Of a DNA stretch of 64,000 bases, positions 8,682 through 17,066 are shown in pieces. Position 1 is the first letter of the stretch. Every line of letters starts with the position of its first letter. Source of the stretch: Tissierella simiarum (GTDB taxonomy: Bacteria; Bacillota; Clostridia; Tissierellales; Tissierellaceae); the NCBI RefSeq assembly GCF_018917865.1, contig NZ_JAHLPM010000007.1:62001-126000 (forward strand), given 5' to 3'. The translations under genes and the position numbers were made by a program. Under the pieces are notes generated by a model. That model saw nothing but the letters and a program-made list of their open reading frames with translations. It was not told where the DNA came from and made no database searches.

Positions 8682-9239
8682 CTATACTCTTACTACATTT
8701 GTAATATACTTCAATAAAGTAGTAATGATTAAAGTTTGGATAGGTATATTGGCTAATCCACTTATTAACCTTCCTGGTAATAAAACTAAAACACCTTTGT
8801 CTAACATTATTGACAGCCAATAAGTATTAAGCATTACTGATACAATAGCAATACATGTAATCACTGTAAGTCCTATTCTTTTAATAGAAAAGATATCTTT
8901 GCTATACCCCTTCCTTCTAAACAGCTGACCAAAAACTCCAGGTATAACTCCCCAAAGTATAGAACTAACAGTAAAACCAGGAAAATAAGCTCCTTGTGGA
9001 TTAATTAAAACTCCTATTAAGTCAGCAGCTAAGCCTGTTAGACCACCAACTAAAGGACCAAATAAAAAGCCACTCATCATGATAGGTATCTCACCAAAAC
9101 TAACTCTTAAAGTAGATGGTAGCCCAGCTAATGGGATCATTAAATAAAAGAACCTTGTGAGTACTATACTTATTGCAGTTAAAAAGCTAGCCATGACAAG
9201 AGTTTTAATGTCCATACTGCTTCTTCTACTATTATTCAT
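8682..9239 (-). CDS. folT: Folate-specific ECF transporter S component
   Basis: The 185-residue integral membrane protein has about six hydrophobic segments and the S-component pattern for folate (LRVSFGEIPIMMSGFLFGP, about 44-62). FolT binds folate at the membrane and works with the shared EcfA-A'-T module, which is not encoded here. A THF riboswitch occupies the leader at 9303-9398 and the start site can be masked by RNA pairing, so uptake should fall when cellular tetrahydrofolate is high. It is first in the run leading to aroC, aroB and aroA. Confidence 0.92.
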   Translation of the reverse strand: MNNSRRSSMDIKTLVMASFLTAISIVLTRFFYLMIPLAGLPSTLRVSFGEIPIMMSGFLFGPLVGGLTGLAADLIGVLINPQGAYFPGFTVSSILWGVIPGVFGQLFRRKGYSKDIFSIKRIGLTVITCIAIVSVMLNTYWLSIMLDKGVLVLLPGRLISGLANIPIQTLIITTLLKYITNVVRV

Positions 9240-9245
9240 TTATAT

Positions 9246-9296
9246 CCTCCTTTCTTTATTAGGACAGTCAACTGTCACACTAAAGAAGGAGAACTC
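9246..9296 (-). promoter_or_regulatory. Ribosome-binding-site sequestering hairpin of the folT leader
   Basis: On the minus strand the folT ribosome binding site (complement of 9246-9258) can pair with 9281-9291 with one bulged base. Inside the loop a second inverted repeat (9263-9268 with 9271-9276) stabilises the fold. The element lies between the riboswitch and the ATG, so this is the likely expression platform, acting on translation rather than by transcription termination. Confidence 0.65.
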
Positions 9297-9302
9297 TTTA
9301 AT

Positions 9303-9398
9303 GGACCAGCGGATGCGATAAAGAACCGCAGACCAAAGTCTTTCGTTTAAAGGCTACTTCCCATCCTTTAACACTTAACGCTCTTTACCTACTCTGTC
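9303..9398 (-). promoter_or_regulatory. THF (tetrahydrofolate) riboswitch
   Basis: Read on the minus strand, the leader contains the conserved THF-I aptamer blocks in the right order: GAGTAG, GCGTTAAGTGT, GGATGGGAAGT, ACGAA, GCGGT and GCATCCGCTGG. A P2-type stem GGTAAAGA/TCTTTATC is visible. The motif normally controls folT and folate genes in Firmicutes, and folT is directly downstream here. The outer P1 pairing looks shorter than usual. Confidence 0.88.
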
Positions 9399-9427
9399 TT
9401 TCTATAATCTAATTATATAATAATTGA

Positions 9428-10360
9428 TTAATTATGTAAATGAATATCATCTTTTGTCCTTATGTATTCTGTTAAATTATATCCTCCTATTATAGTGCCT
9501 AGGATAAAAGCTACTAAAGCCATAATTTTATAATATTTAGAATAAGGTACAAAAGTAGATATCCCATAAAGAACTAGAAACAGAATATAGAATTTATATA
9601 TTTTATCTTTACTGAAAAAAGTAATATTTGATTTAATCTTTCTCTTTTTATCCTTATATCTAGTCAGTATATAATCCTGAATTTCTGTTTCTGAAGGACA
9701 CTCATTGATTTCCTTTAATATAGATTTGATTTTGTCTAAATCCATTAAAATTAAATTAGATTTCTCTTTAACTTCATCGGAAAAATAAGAGTTTGTTATT
9801 ATAATTCCACCATCTACATCCATATCATTCATTTTTATTTTAAAATTTTCAATGTCTTTTAAAGTAACTCTATCTTCTAATGAAGTTTTTAGACATTTTA
9901 CAACATAAACCTCATCACCAACTTTTCCTGTCAAATCAATAGGGTCATTATATTGAAAAAAAGTTGTAGAATAATACTTTTCTAAAAAACTTTTTATATA
10001 TTTTATAAAATCTTCTTGATTTAAAACACTTAATTCTCTAATAATCTTTTTATTTATAATATTATCGTTTATTTCACCTATTTTTTTATATCTTTTTTTC
10101 ATCTTTATTTTATATAAAGTTATTGCAAGAAAAAACACTATTACTAATGCCGTAAATGTAGATAATATAATATTATTGGAAACTTTTAATAATAATAGGG
10201 ATATTAATAAAAAAATAATTAAAATTAAAAATATGTCGTCCAATAAAGCTGCTCTAGTAGTTTTTCCTCCCTTTATTTCTTTAGTATAATAGTTGTTTAA
10301 AACCATCTTTCTTCTAACTCTGTTATACCTTTCTTTAAAAATTACCCAATATTTATTCAA
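9428..10360 (-). CDS. Membrane-tethered Mrr-like (restriction endonuclease fold) protein, probably inactive
   Basis: This 310-residue protein has two hydrophobic segments near 42-60 and 64-86, a soluble middle, and two more near 255-272 and 277-298. The middle (about 108-215) resembles an Mrr-type nuclease domain: a start like LNQEDFIKYIKSFLEKYY, then D142 and K155 in VYVVKC, then GGIIITNSYFSDEVKE. The usual Gln/Glu of the Q/E-x-K motif is Val here, so cleavage is doubtful. It overlaps the preceding TIGR01906 gene by 8 bases and is co-translated. Function unknown. Confidence 0.65.
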   Translation of the reverse strand: MNKYWVIFKERYNRVRRKMVLNNYYTKEIKGGKTTRAALLDDIFLILIIFLLISLLLLKVSNNIILSTFTALVIVFFLAITLYKIKMKKRYKKIGEINDNIINKKIIRELSVLNQEDFIKYIKSFLEKYYSTTFFQYNDPIDLTGKVGDEVYVVKCLKTSLEDRVTLKDIENFKIKMNDMDVDGGIIITNSYFSDEVKEKSNLILMDLDKIKSILKEINECPSETEIQDYILTRYKDKKRKIKSNITFFSKDKIYKFYILFLVLYGISTFVPYSKYYKIMALVAFILGTIIGGYNLTEYIRTKDDIHLHN

Positions 10361-11000
10361 ACCGTTCCCTGCCTTTCTTCATTAATAAATATCCTATACT
10401 CTGTATTATTGCCAAATATTTGAAGAAAGATAATGCAATTTTCTTAGCCATTCCAATAAAAAATTCTTCAGGTAGCATTTGAATAAGCAAATCTGTCTTT
10501 GGGTTTAAGAGCCAAAGATCATTTCTAAAAAATATCAAATGAAAATAAGTGAAATACTTATCAAAATCTAGAAATACTAGTAAAAGTAAAATTAATAAGA
10601 AACTCCAATTAACGAAAAAACCATAATAAATATATTTACCTATTATTCTATCCATTTTATTAATTAATAAAATGGATAAAGATATTATAGCTAAAGATAA
10701 AGAAATATACTTTAAGATAAATCCATATTTAAATAAAATTTTTACATCTTTTAAATGCAGAATTTCTTCTTGATTAAAATTAGATTCTAAAACATCTTCA
10801 TTTGATTTTCCTTTTAAATAACTATGTAAATCTAGTGTAACGTTTAATAGCTCTTGAGAAGTTTTTCCACTAGTTTTAGGGACATTGTATTTTTTATAGG
10901 ATTGAAGATAATAGTTAGAATCAAAAGCATTAATTTCTACACTTGCTAACAAACTATAAATAGATAAAGTTATTATTAAAATAATTAATAATCTTTTCAA
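10353..11000 (-). CDS. TIGR01906 family integral membrane protein (DUF1461)
   Basis: The 215-residue protein has an N-terminal hydrophobic segment (4-22), an outside loop, and three further membrane segments. The signature FDKYFTYFHLIFFRNDLWLL followed by LIQMLPEEFF (about 146-180) is that of the TIGR01906/DUF1461 family. No biochemical function is established for it. It is translationally coupled to the Mrr-like gene by an 8-base overlap. Confidence 0.85.
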   Translation of the reverse strand: MKRLLIILIITLSIYSLLASVEINAFDSNYYLQSYKKYNVPKTSGKTSQELLNVTLDLHSYLKGKSNEDVLESNFNQEEILHLKDVKILFKYGFILKYISLSLAIISLSILLINKMDRIIGKYIYYGFFVNWSFLLILLLLVFLDFDKYFTYFHLIFFRNDLWLLNPKTDLLIQMLPEEFFIGMAKKIALSFFKYLAIIQSIGYLLMKKGRERFE

Positions 11001-11061
11001 GATTAAATTCCTCCTAATAAGCTTTTACTTATTTATACTATTAAATTTAAGATACTTAAAC

Positions 11062-11095
11062 AAAAAAAGATTGAAAGAAAATTCTCTTTCAATCT
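11062..11095 (-). terminator. Terminator after the 57-residue gene
   Basis: An 11-bp inverted repeat (11068-11078 and 11085-11095) is followed on the minus strand by seven T. It lies 12 bases after the stop of the small gene at 11108-11281, which supports that gene being real and transcribed alone. Confidence 0.85.
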
Positions 11096-11107
11096 CTTAA
11101 GTTGATA

Positions 11108-11281
11108 TTAACCCATTGCTTTTTCCAATTTATCTAAATATTTTATTGGAAACATTCGAAGTAACTCCTTGTACTGTTCCACTGTTAATCCTTGTACAGT
11201 TGTGTATATTTGAATTTTACCATCTACATCAGCTTCTCGAAACCTATTTTTTACTTCTTCAAAATTTTGATTGGTATCCAT
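11108..11281 (-). CDS. Small hypothetical protein, 57 residues
   Basis: An ATG at 11279-11281 preceded by AAAAAGGAGGAATCCT opens a 57-residue frame beginning MDTNQNFEEVKNRFREADVD and ending LDKLEKAMG. It is charged, likely helical, without cysteine or membrane segment. A textbook ribosome binding site in front and a clean terminator behind argue for a real gene. I do not recognise the family. The segment GLTVEQYKELLRMFP looks like a helical interaction module. Confidence 0.75.
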   Translation of the reverse strand: MDTNQNFEEVKNRFREADVDGKIQIYTTVQGLTVEQYKELLRMFPIKYLDKLEKAMG

Positions 11282-11495
11282 AGGATTCCTCCTTTTTATA
11301 TGTTACTTCAATAGTTATTATGTTTAATATTTAACCTTTTATACAGTAATTTGATCAATGTAAGGAGGATAATAAGTTTTGAAAAATCGAGAAGCCAGAA
11401 CCATAAAATGCAATAACTTAATTTATATTACAAAAAATAAATTAATTAGAAAAATCAAATATTTCCTCAACAAGTTTTTTAATTATATCTTTTTT

Positions 11496-11714
11496 TTATC
11501 TGTTCTGTTCCATTTGAATCGTCTCAAAAAATTTATATAACATATAGTATTTATCGTTATATACTTCCTTTTCACTTGAATCCTTTCTAAATAAAATATG
11601 TCCTGCCCCGCCAAATCCCTCTATACAAGTTCTATATTTAGGAAATAGCTCTATTATATGCTTTGCCATTTAATATTTACCACCGTACCAGTTTATTGGA
11701 CTTCTATAATTCAT
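11496..11714 (-). pseudogene. Truncated D12-class DNA adenine methyltransferase
   Basis: From an ATG at 11712-11714 with GGAGGGA upstream, the frame reads MNYRSPINWYGGKY, then a TAA at 11670-11672, then in the same frame a stretch with the FGGAGHILFRK motif and EVYNDK. These match the first 70 or so residues of phage-type D12 N6-adenine methylases: the SPINWxGGK start, the I..LFP segment, and the FGGAG SAM-binding motif. The rest of the enzyme, including DPPY, is absent. One nonsense codon plus loss of the C-terminus makes it dead. It probably remains from a prophage or mobile element. Confidence 0.75.
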
Positions 11715-11844
11715 TCTTCTATCCCTCCTTATCCTCATCTTTATATAGCAGTAGTATAATTAATCTAATTAAGTAAAAATGTTTCTTTATTTTAAATTGT
11801 TATACTTTGTATTAATTTGTAGAAAAACAGGGAGGTGAAATCGT

Positions 11845-11872
11845 TTGCAAATATACTTCTATATGGTAAAAT
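11845..11872 (+). promoter_or_regulatory. Possible sigma-A promoter for the XRE-TPR gene
   Basis: TTGCAA, a 16-base spacer and TAAAAT place a start site near 11880, about 30 bases ahead of the gene. An alternative reading is that transcription starts earlier and includes the GGGAGGTG site at about 11830. Confidence 0.4.
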
Positions 11873-11911
11873 AATGGCAAAATACAATTATTTTCTAAAG
11901 GAATGAGTATA

Positions 11912-13129
11912 ATGGTAAAACATAATGATTTATCCATTGGAGAAAACTTGAAGAGAATAAGATTAGAACTAGACTTAAAACAGTATGAAATTACAGGGGG
12001 AGAAGTTACAAGAAATTTAATAAGTATAATTGAGAATGGCAAAACTCCTCTTAGTGAGGATAACGCTAGGCTAATTTGTCGAAATATTAATAAGATTATG
12101 GAAGATAAAGGTTTAGATATTATCATTGACCCTGAAGATATTTTTAATCCTGAAAGATATGATGCCAAAAAACAAGCTGATTTATATATCGAGGAATTGG
12201 ACAGGCTGTTTACAACTAAAAACTACAATATTGAACAAGAGTACATAAATGAAGTAGAATTATTTTTAAACAAGTGGAATCTAATGGATAAGAAAATAAG
12301 GATTTATGAAATTTTAGGAGATATTTATTATTATTCAAAAGATTACATTAAATGTTACTATTATTATTTTAAGGGGCATGAATATACTTTTAGTTACCCT
12401 AACAGGAAATTAAACTATAGAATTACGTTGAAATTGATTGGCATTTGCATCCCTATAGGTAAATATAAAGAAGCGATTAATTTATGTGATTATATTTCTT
12501 TAGATAAGAAAAATATACCTAAAGAACATATTGGTATTTTGTATTATAATAGTTCTCTTGCTTATAGTAAATTAAATTTAATAGATGAAAGTTTAAAACA
12601 AACAACAAAGGCTTTAAAGCATACAGAGGATACAAACTATATACAACTAGGGAAAATATTAATTCTTCAAGGTAACTCTTATCTTAGAATCGAAAATTAT
12701 GGTGAAGCTTTAAAAAGCTATAATAAAGCAATAAATATATTAAGTTTAGGAAACTACTATGATGAATTACTATTATCATACGTCAATATAGCTGAAGTAC
12801 ATATGAAAATGAATTGTGAAGATAAAACTATTGAATATATAGATAAAGCTCTAAATAATATTTCTAAATTAAATAAAAACTCAGATTATTTTTCTAGACT
12901 ATATAGTCAGATTGCTTTTGTATATAAACATCTAAATAAATTTGATTTAGCTGAAAAATATTACAATGAATCATTGATGTATGCAAAAGAATGTAATCAA
13001 CAAGAGCGAATTAAAAAGAATATATTGGACTTGTTTTATATTTATCAAAACAACTTAGATGCCAATAAAATACATAAATTATTTGAAGATTTTGGTAAGT
13101 TTTGCCTCACTAACACTAATATTAGTTAA
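11912..13129 (+). CDS. XRE-family helix-turn-helix regulator with TPR repeats (RRNPP-like)
   Basis: I use the ATG at 11912 since AAAGGA (11897-11902) is correctly spaced for it and too close to the ATG at 11903. The 405-residue protein has an HTH domain at about 9-65 (IGENLKRIRLELDLKQYEIT, then RNLISIIENGKTPLS) and helical tetratricopeptide repeats from about 95 to the end, e.g. ENYGEALKSYNKAINIL. This layout matches peptide-sensing RRNPP regulators (Rap, PlcR, Rgg type). No obvious signal-peptide gene follows. It is the only plus-strand gene of the patch and has its own terminator. Confidence 0.85.
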   Translation: MVKHNDLSIGENLKRIRLELDLKQYEITGGEVTRNLISIIENGKTPLSEDNARLICRNINKIMEDKGLDIIIDPEDIFNPERYDAKKQADLYIEELDRLFTTKNYNIEQEYINEVELFLNKWNLMDKKIRIYEILGDIYYYSKDYIKCYYYYFKGHEYTFSYPNRKLNYRITLKLIGICIPIGKYKEAINLCDYISLDKKNIPKEHIGILYYNSSLAYSKLNLIDESLKQTTKALKHTEDTNYIQLGKILILQGNSYLRIENYGEALKSYNKAINILSLGNYYDELLLSYVNIAEVHMKMNCEDKTIEYIDKALNNISKLNKNSDYFSRLYSQIAFVYKHLNKFDLAEKYYNESLMYAKECNQQERIKKNILDLFYIYQNNLDANKIHKLFEDFGKFCLTNTNIS

Positions 13130-13221
13130 CTAGAGTTTAGGATTTGCTTATTTACAGAAGATCCAGGCACTATAGCCGTTAAGTAATCACATTCGATACT
13201 AAAAAAATAAGAAAATAATAC

Positions 13222-13271
13222 AATAGCTATCTCAAAATGATTAAAAAGTCATCTTGAGATAGCTATTTTTT
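13222..13271 (+). terminator. Terminator after the XRE-TPR gene
   Basis: A long hairpin (arms about 13222-13235 and 13254-13267, extended by an ATGA/TCAT pairing) is followed by six T on the plus strand. It closes the regulator transcript. Read from the other side it could also stop minus-strand transcription from the small gene at 13320. Confidence 0.85.
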
Positions 13272-13319
13272 ACCTAATATTTTCACTAGTTAGTTAAAAT
13301 CTTTATAAAATATAAGATT

Positions 13320-13526
13320 CTAACCTAAAATCTGTTCTTTAGTTTCACAAAAATATTTCTTTTTTATCTCTAAATCTATAAATTTTCCTAACATTTTATT
13401 AGCTATTTCTCTCTCATATGAAGTTCCTTCTTTTATATACTTTTCTAGTGCTACCTTTAAAAAATTATTCTCTTTAACAGTAAAAGGTGTAGGCAAAATT
13501 CCTAATTTCTTGTTCCAATCATTCAT
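13320..13526 (-). CDS. Small hypothetical protein, 68 residues
   Basis: An ATG at 13524-13526 has AGAAGGAA just upstream and overlaps the stop of the interrupted gene in front, so translation may be coupled. The 68 residues (start MNDWNKKLGILPTPFTVKEN) are charged and helical, with a single cysteine. I do not recognise the family. The composition looks like small accessory or phage proteins of Firmicutes. Confidence 0.6.
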   Translation of the reverse strand: MNDWNKKLGILPTPFTVKENNFLKVALEKYIKEGTSYEREIANKMLGKFIDLEIKKKYFCETKEQILG

Positions 13527-13776
13527 TTCCTTCTAGAATTACTATCATACCATCTTTATAGGTTTCAATGTAAAGTACTAAGATATTATTTATATAAACT
13601 TCCTTTTTAAATAAAAGATTAGGCTCTAATATTGTATCTTCTTATAGTCCTTCTAATTTTTGTTCTATAAAACTTAGTCCATCTTCTTTGTATTCCTCTA
13701 ATTCTTTATGTATTAATTTTAAAGGCACTTCCTTAACAGCTTTTTCTGATATAGTTATTTTACCTAAATAAAACAT
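13519..13776 (-). pseudogene. Small gene interrupted by an in-frame stop
   Basis: From an ATG at 13774-13776 with GGGGAGGTG upstream, a 44-residue frame (MFYLGKITISEKAVKEVPLK...) ends in TAA at 13642-13644. The same frame continues for 40 more protein-like residues (EDTILEPNLLFKKEVYI...) to TGA at 13519-13521. A single base change would restore an 84-residue protein. It overlaps the start of the 68-residue gene. Either it is a recent pseudogene or only the first part is translated. Family not recognised. Confidence 0.6.
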
Positions 13777-14057
13777 ATTAGCACCTCCCCAAGTATAATG
13801 TAAATGGCTCTGTTGAGCATTTTAAACATTATAACGCTCCTTCGGGGGAAATACATCTAAAAAATGAAATAATTTATTTTATCTTCTAAAAACAAAAATA
13901 ATACCCTTTTTAAAAATAAACAGCTCCCTTCTACTTTAAAGGAAGCATAGTAAAAAATAATATGTATTATATTTTGGTTGTAGAATATATAAAAATCATT
14001 GTAAAGATATTGTGAAATATCTAAATTTTAGGATTAAAAACATTATTAGCATGTCCA

Positions 14058-14948
14058 CTATATAATATTAACCATTTGTTCAAAACAATCTCTCCAAATA
14101 TTATATAGATCTATTATAGCTTTACCTGTATCAATTAATATAAATAACATAAAAAATGATGTAACAAACATAATTAGCATAATCAATGGAATATGTAAAT
14201 ACCTTATTCTAAACAATATCTTTTCCCTGAATTTTTCTTTAAACCAAATTAGATTGTATTTAGTTTTAATGCCAAAAACCCTAAAATCATAAAATTTATT
14301 TGGATTTAACTCAAGAAAATATGTTCTTATAAAATAATTTCCTTCAATCCTGAAATTTTTATCTATTTTATCTTCAATCTGAACTTCATATATGTAAATA
14401 TCGAAACTATCCCAAAACTCCATTTCATAGGTTATAAAATTATAAAAAATTCTTTCATTAAATGCTTTTTTAAGATTATCAAACTCAAAATAAATTTTAC
14501 TTATTCTTGTCCGTTTCTCATATAACGATATATATCCTTTTACATAATCAATATTATTATCTACCTCGTTTTTTATTATTACCTCAAGTATTTTCCCATA
14601 TGTACCATTTAATTGTCCATATCTTTCTATTAAATTTACACTAATATATTTTCTACCTTCTGATTTAATAATTAATGGTTCACTATAAACATCAATTCTT
14701 TTTTGAGATTTTTCATCACTTAATTTAAAAAAATATTTAATGGTAATTAATATAATTATTATAACTAACACACTTACCATATGGGGTAATAAAGAAATTA
14801 TTGATTTGAGTAGAGTTTCTCCTATTAAAACTACCAAATTCCAAAACTTAACTATTAAAAAACAAATAAGAATAGAAATTATAATTCTATGTATACTCGG
14901 ACTTTTATTTCTAATTTCATCAATTATTTTAATAAATATGTCCTTCAA
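14058..14948 (-). CDS. Hypothetical membrane protein, 296 residues
   Basis: The protein has two hydrophobic segments in its first third (about 20-43 and 50-72), a soluble charged region of about 175 residues rich in Ile, Tyr and Asn, and a third membrane segment near 248-275. No catalytic motif is visible and I do not recognise a family. It stands alone in the gene-poor patch, with no operon partner and no clear terminator. It may be accessory, possibly acquired with the broken methylase, but nothing shows this directly. Confidence 0.6.
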   Translation of the reverse strand: MKDIFIKIIDEIRNKSPSIHRIIISILICFLIVKFWNLVVLIGETLLKSIISLLPHMVSVLVIIIILITIKYFFKLSDEKSQKRIDVYSEPLIIKSEGRKYISVNLIERYGQLNGTYGKILEVIIKNEVDNNIDYVKGYISLYEKRTRISKIYFEFDNLKKAFNERIFYNFITYEMEFWDSFDIYIYEVQIEDKIDKNFRIEGNYFIRTYFLELNPNKFYDFRVFGIKTKYNLIWFKEKFREKILFRIRYLHIPLIMLIMFVTSFFMLFILIDTGKAIIDLYNIWRDCFEQMVNII

Positions 14949-15413
14949 ATATATATCACTCCTTACATTTTATATGATATTTAATCAACTTATTGTATTA
15001 TACCATAAACTCCCATATGGATTGTAAAAAGACTAAAATGATTAAAGTATTATAATTATGCTAAAAGATATTCTAGCTATAAAATCTTAGTAGTAACAGC
15101 TTGAATTTATAATAAAAGAATATTTAATAAAATCCTCTTAGTTCGCTTAACTTTTATTACATTCTTTTATACATTCTTCCTCTACACAATAGTTTAAAAG
15201 AAACCTTATATTTTTCAATATACTATTTGCATATAACTCTGATAACTTTCGTTCCTTTAATAGTAGATATGAAAAAAACACCCTCCTCATATGGTTTTTA
15301 TACATATAAAAAGGGTATTTTGTACATCGATAATTCTGTTATGATTTTTCATTGTACATTATAACTCAAAGGATTTTTTACTTATTTTTGATAATGAAAA
15401 ATTCTATAAGTGG
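14949..15413. other. Gene-poor stretch with one weak small frame
   Basis: These 465 bases separate the orphan membrane protein from yebC. A minus-strand frame of 52 residues (15147-15305, start MYKNHMRRVFFSYLLLKERK) has protein-like composition but no ribosome binding site. It may be a gene remnant. I see no tRNA, terminator or repeat here. Confidence 0.4.
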
Positions 15414-16157
15414 CTATTCCTCTAAATCATCTGGCATTTCCCAGTTATGGTACACATCTTGAACATCGTCATTATCTTCTAATACGTCTATCATTTTAAC
15501 CATGTTCTTGATATCCTTTTCATCAGTTAAAGATACTGTATTTTGTGGTATAAATGTTACTTCTGCTACTACAAAATGAAATCCATTCTCACTTAAACCA
15601 TCTCTAACTTTATTAAAATCTTCAGGACTTGTAATAATTTCAAAACCATCTTCATCACTTATAAAGTCTTCCGCTCCTAAATCTATAGCCATCATCATTA
15701 GTTCTTCTTCATTGATAGATTCTTCTTTTTCAATGGCAATTAAACCTTTCCTATCAAACATGAAAGAAACGCATCCTGTTTGACCTAGATTTCCACCATA
15801 TTTATCAAAGGCATGTCTAACCTCTGAAGCTGTTCTATTTCTGTTATCAGTTAAACATGATACAAATACTGCTATGCCTGCTGGTCCATATCCTTCATAG
15901 ATAATTTCTTCAAAGATATCTGCTCCTAATTCACCAGTACCTTTTTTTATAGCTCTTTCTATATTGTCATTAGGCATATTTTCTGCTTTAGCCTTATCTA
16001 TAGCAGCTTTTAGAGCTGGATTGTACTCTGGATCTCCTCCACCTTCCTTTGCTGCTACCATAATATATCTAGCTAATTTGGTAAATATTTTACCTCTTCT
16101 AGCATCTTCTTTACCTTTTTTATTCTTTATATTATTCCACTTAGAATGACCTGCCAT
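15414..16157 (-). CDS. YebC/PmpR-family protein (TACO1-like)
   Basis: The ATG at 16155-16157 gives the family start [20 protein letters not shown]; an upstream in-frame ATG lacks homology, and GGAGG precedes the chosen start. The 247-residue protein has the usual three-domain YebC length with the acidic C-terminal half. Family members were described as transcription regulators and more recently as translation factors that help ribosomes through proline-rich stretches. The gene is monocistronic between the accessory patch and nadE. Confidence 0.95.
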   Translation of the reverse strand: MAGHSKWNNIKNKKGKEDARRGKIFTKLARYIMVAAKEGGGDPEYNPALKAAIDKAKAENMPNDNIERAIKKGTGELGADIFEEIIYEGYGPAGIAVFVSCLTDNRNRTASEVRHAFDKYGGNLGQTGCVSFMFDRKGLIAIEKEESINEEELMMMAIDLGAEDFISDEDGFEIITSPEDFNKVRDGLSENGFHFVVAEVTFIPQNTVSLTDEKDIKNMVKMIDVLEDNDDVQDVYHNWEMPDDLEE

Positions 16158-16226
16158 TACATTTTCAACCTCCTTAAAATATTGCCTTATATATTTTAAC
16201 ACAATATTTTGTTTATTACATTATAT

Positions 16227-16955
16227 TTATTCATTTCTTAATGTAAAAATCGGTGGATATTCCCTTTTATGTTTACTAATTTTATTCATTTTATCTATTT
16301 TTTCAACAATTTTCTCTGGTCCATTACCAGTTCTAATGTATTCATCTAATACATCATAACCAAACCCCATCTCTTCTTCATCAGTTTGATTTGCCCATAG
16401 TCCTGCAGTAGGAGGTTTTTCAATTATTATTTCAGGAATTTCTAAAAACTTAGCAATTTCTCTAATCTCACTTTTAACAAAAGAAGCCAACGGAAGTAAA
16501 TCTACTCCACTATCTCCATGTTTAGTGAAATAGCCAACAGTAAACTCACTTTTATTACTAGAACCTACTACTAAATAATTATAATTTTGAGCAAAATAAT
16601 ATAAAGTAGTCATACGAAGTCTTGGTTTTATATTTGCCAAAGCCATTTTAGTTTTATTCTCTACGTTTAAAGAATTTTTAAAAGTATCAAATATGCTAGA
16701 TAAATCTACCTTGTGGGTGGTTAAATTTAATGCTTCTGCTACTAGTAATCCATGTTTTTCATCTATTGGGTCACTATAGCAAGGCATTATAATTCCTAAA
16801 GAAGTTTCAGGAAAAGCTCTTTTAGCAAGCCCTGCCACAACAGCAGAATCTATACCTCCACTTAGTCCAAACACTAGACCTTGAGCGTTTGCTTCTATAG
16901 CTTTTTCTTTTAACCATTCTACTAATTGATCACAGACAGATTGTATATTTTCCAT
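16227..16955 (-). CDS. nadE: NAD(+) synthase, ammonia-dependent
   Basis: The 242-residue protein has the ATP pyrophosphatase loop GLSGGIDSAVVAGLAKR (about 30-46) and the KHGDSGVDLLPLASFVK substrate region. It adenylates and amidates nicotinic acid adenine dinucleotide, the last step of NAD synthesis. It lacks the glutaminase domain of the long NadE form and therefore uses ammonia. ATG at 16953-16955 follows TGGAGGTTGAATT. It is divergent from the TauE/SafE pair. Confidence 0.95.
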   Translation of the reverse strand: MENIQSVCDQLVEWLKEKAIEANAQGLVFGLSGGIDSAVVAGLAKRAFPETSLGIIMPCYSDPIDEKHGLLVAEALNLTTHKVDLSSIFDTFKNSLNVENKTKMALANIKPRLRMTTLYYFAQNYNYLVVGSSNKSEFTVGYFTKHGDSGVDLLPLASFVKSEIREIAKFLEIPEIIIEKPPTAGLWANQTDEEEMGFGYDVLDEYIRTGNGPEKIVEKIDKMNKISKHKREYPPIFTLRNE

Positions 16956-17066
16956 AATTCAACCTCCAATTTTATTATATATGTATAAGTTACACATATT
17001 TGGTGAAATTAATAATTAGTAATTATCGGTATTTTTCTTAATAATTATAACATAAAGGAGCTATAT

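Larger units (their letters stand above)
11282..11911. other. Gene-poor stretch with a decayed methylase fragment
   Basis: About 630 bases separate the 57-residue gene from the XRE-TPR regulator. The only coding trace I support is the broken D12 methylase at 11496-11714. The remainder is AT-rich. It ends in the leader of the regulator, which holds a GGGAGGTG site at about 11830-11838 and a possible promoter at 11845-11872. Confidence 0.6.

Noticed and set aside
11380-11544. Plus-strand frame starting with TTG after AAGGAGG
   Set aside because: The 54 residues are low-complexity, rich in Lys, Asn and Phe, and overlap the methylase remnant. The ribosome binding site may be chance.
13130-13221. 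Possible signal-peptide gene behind the RRNPP-like regulator
   Set aside because: No frame with start, hydrophobic core and ribosome binding site is present before the terminator.
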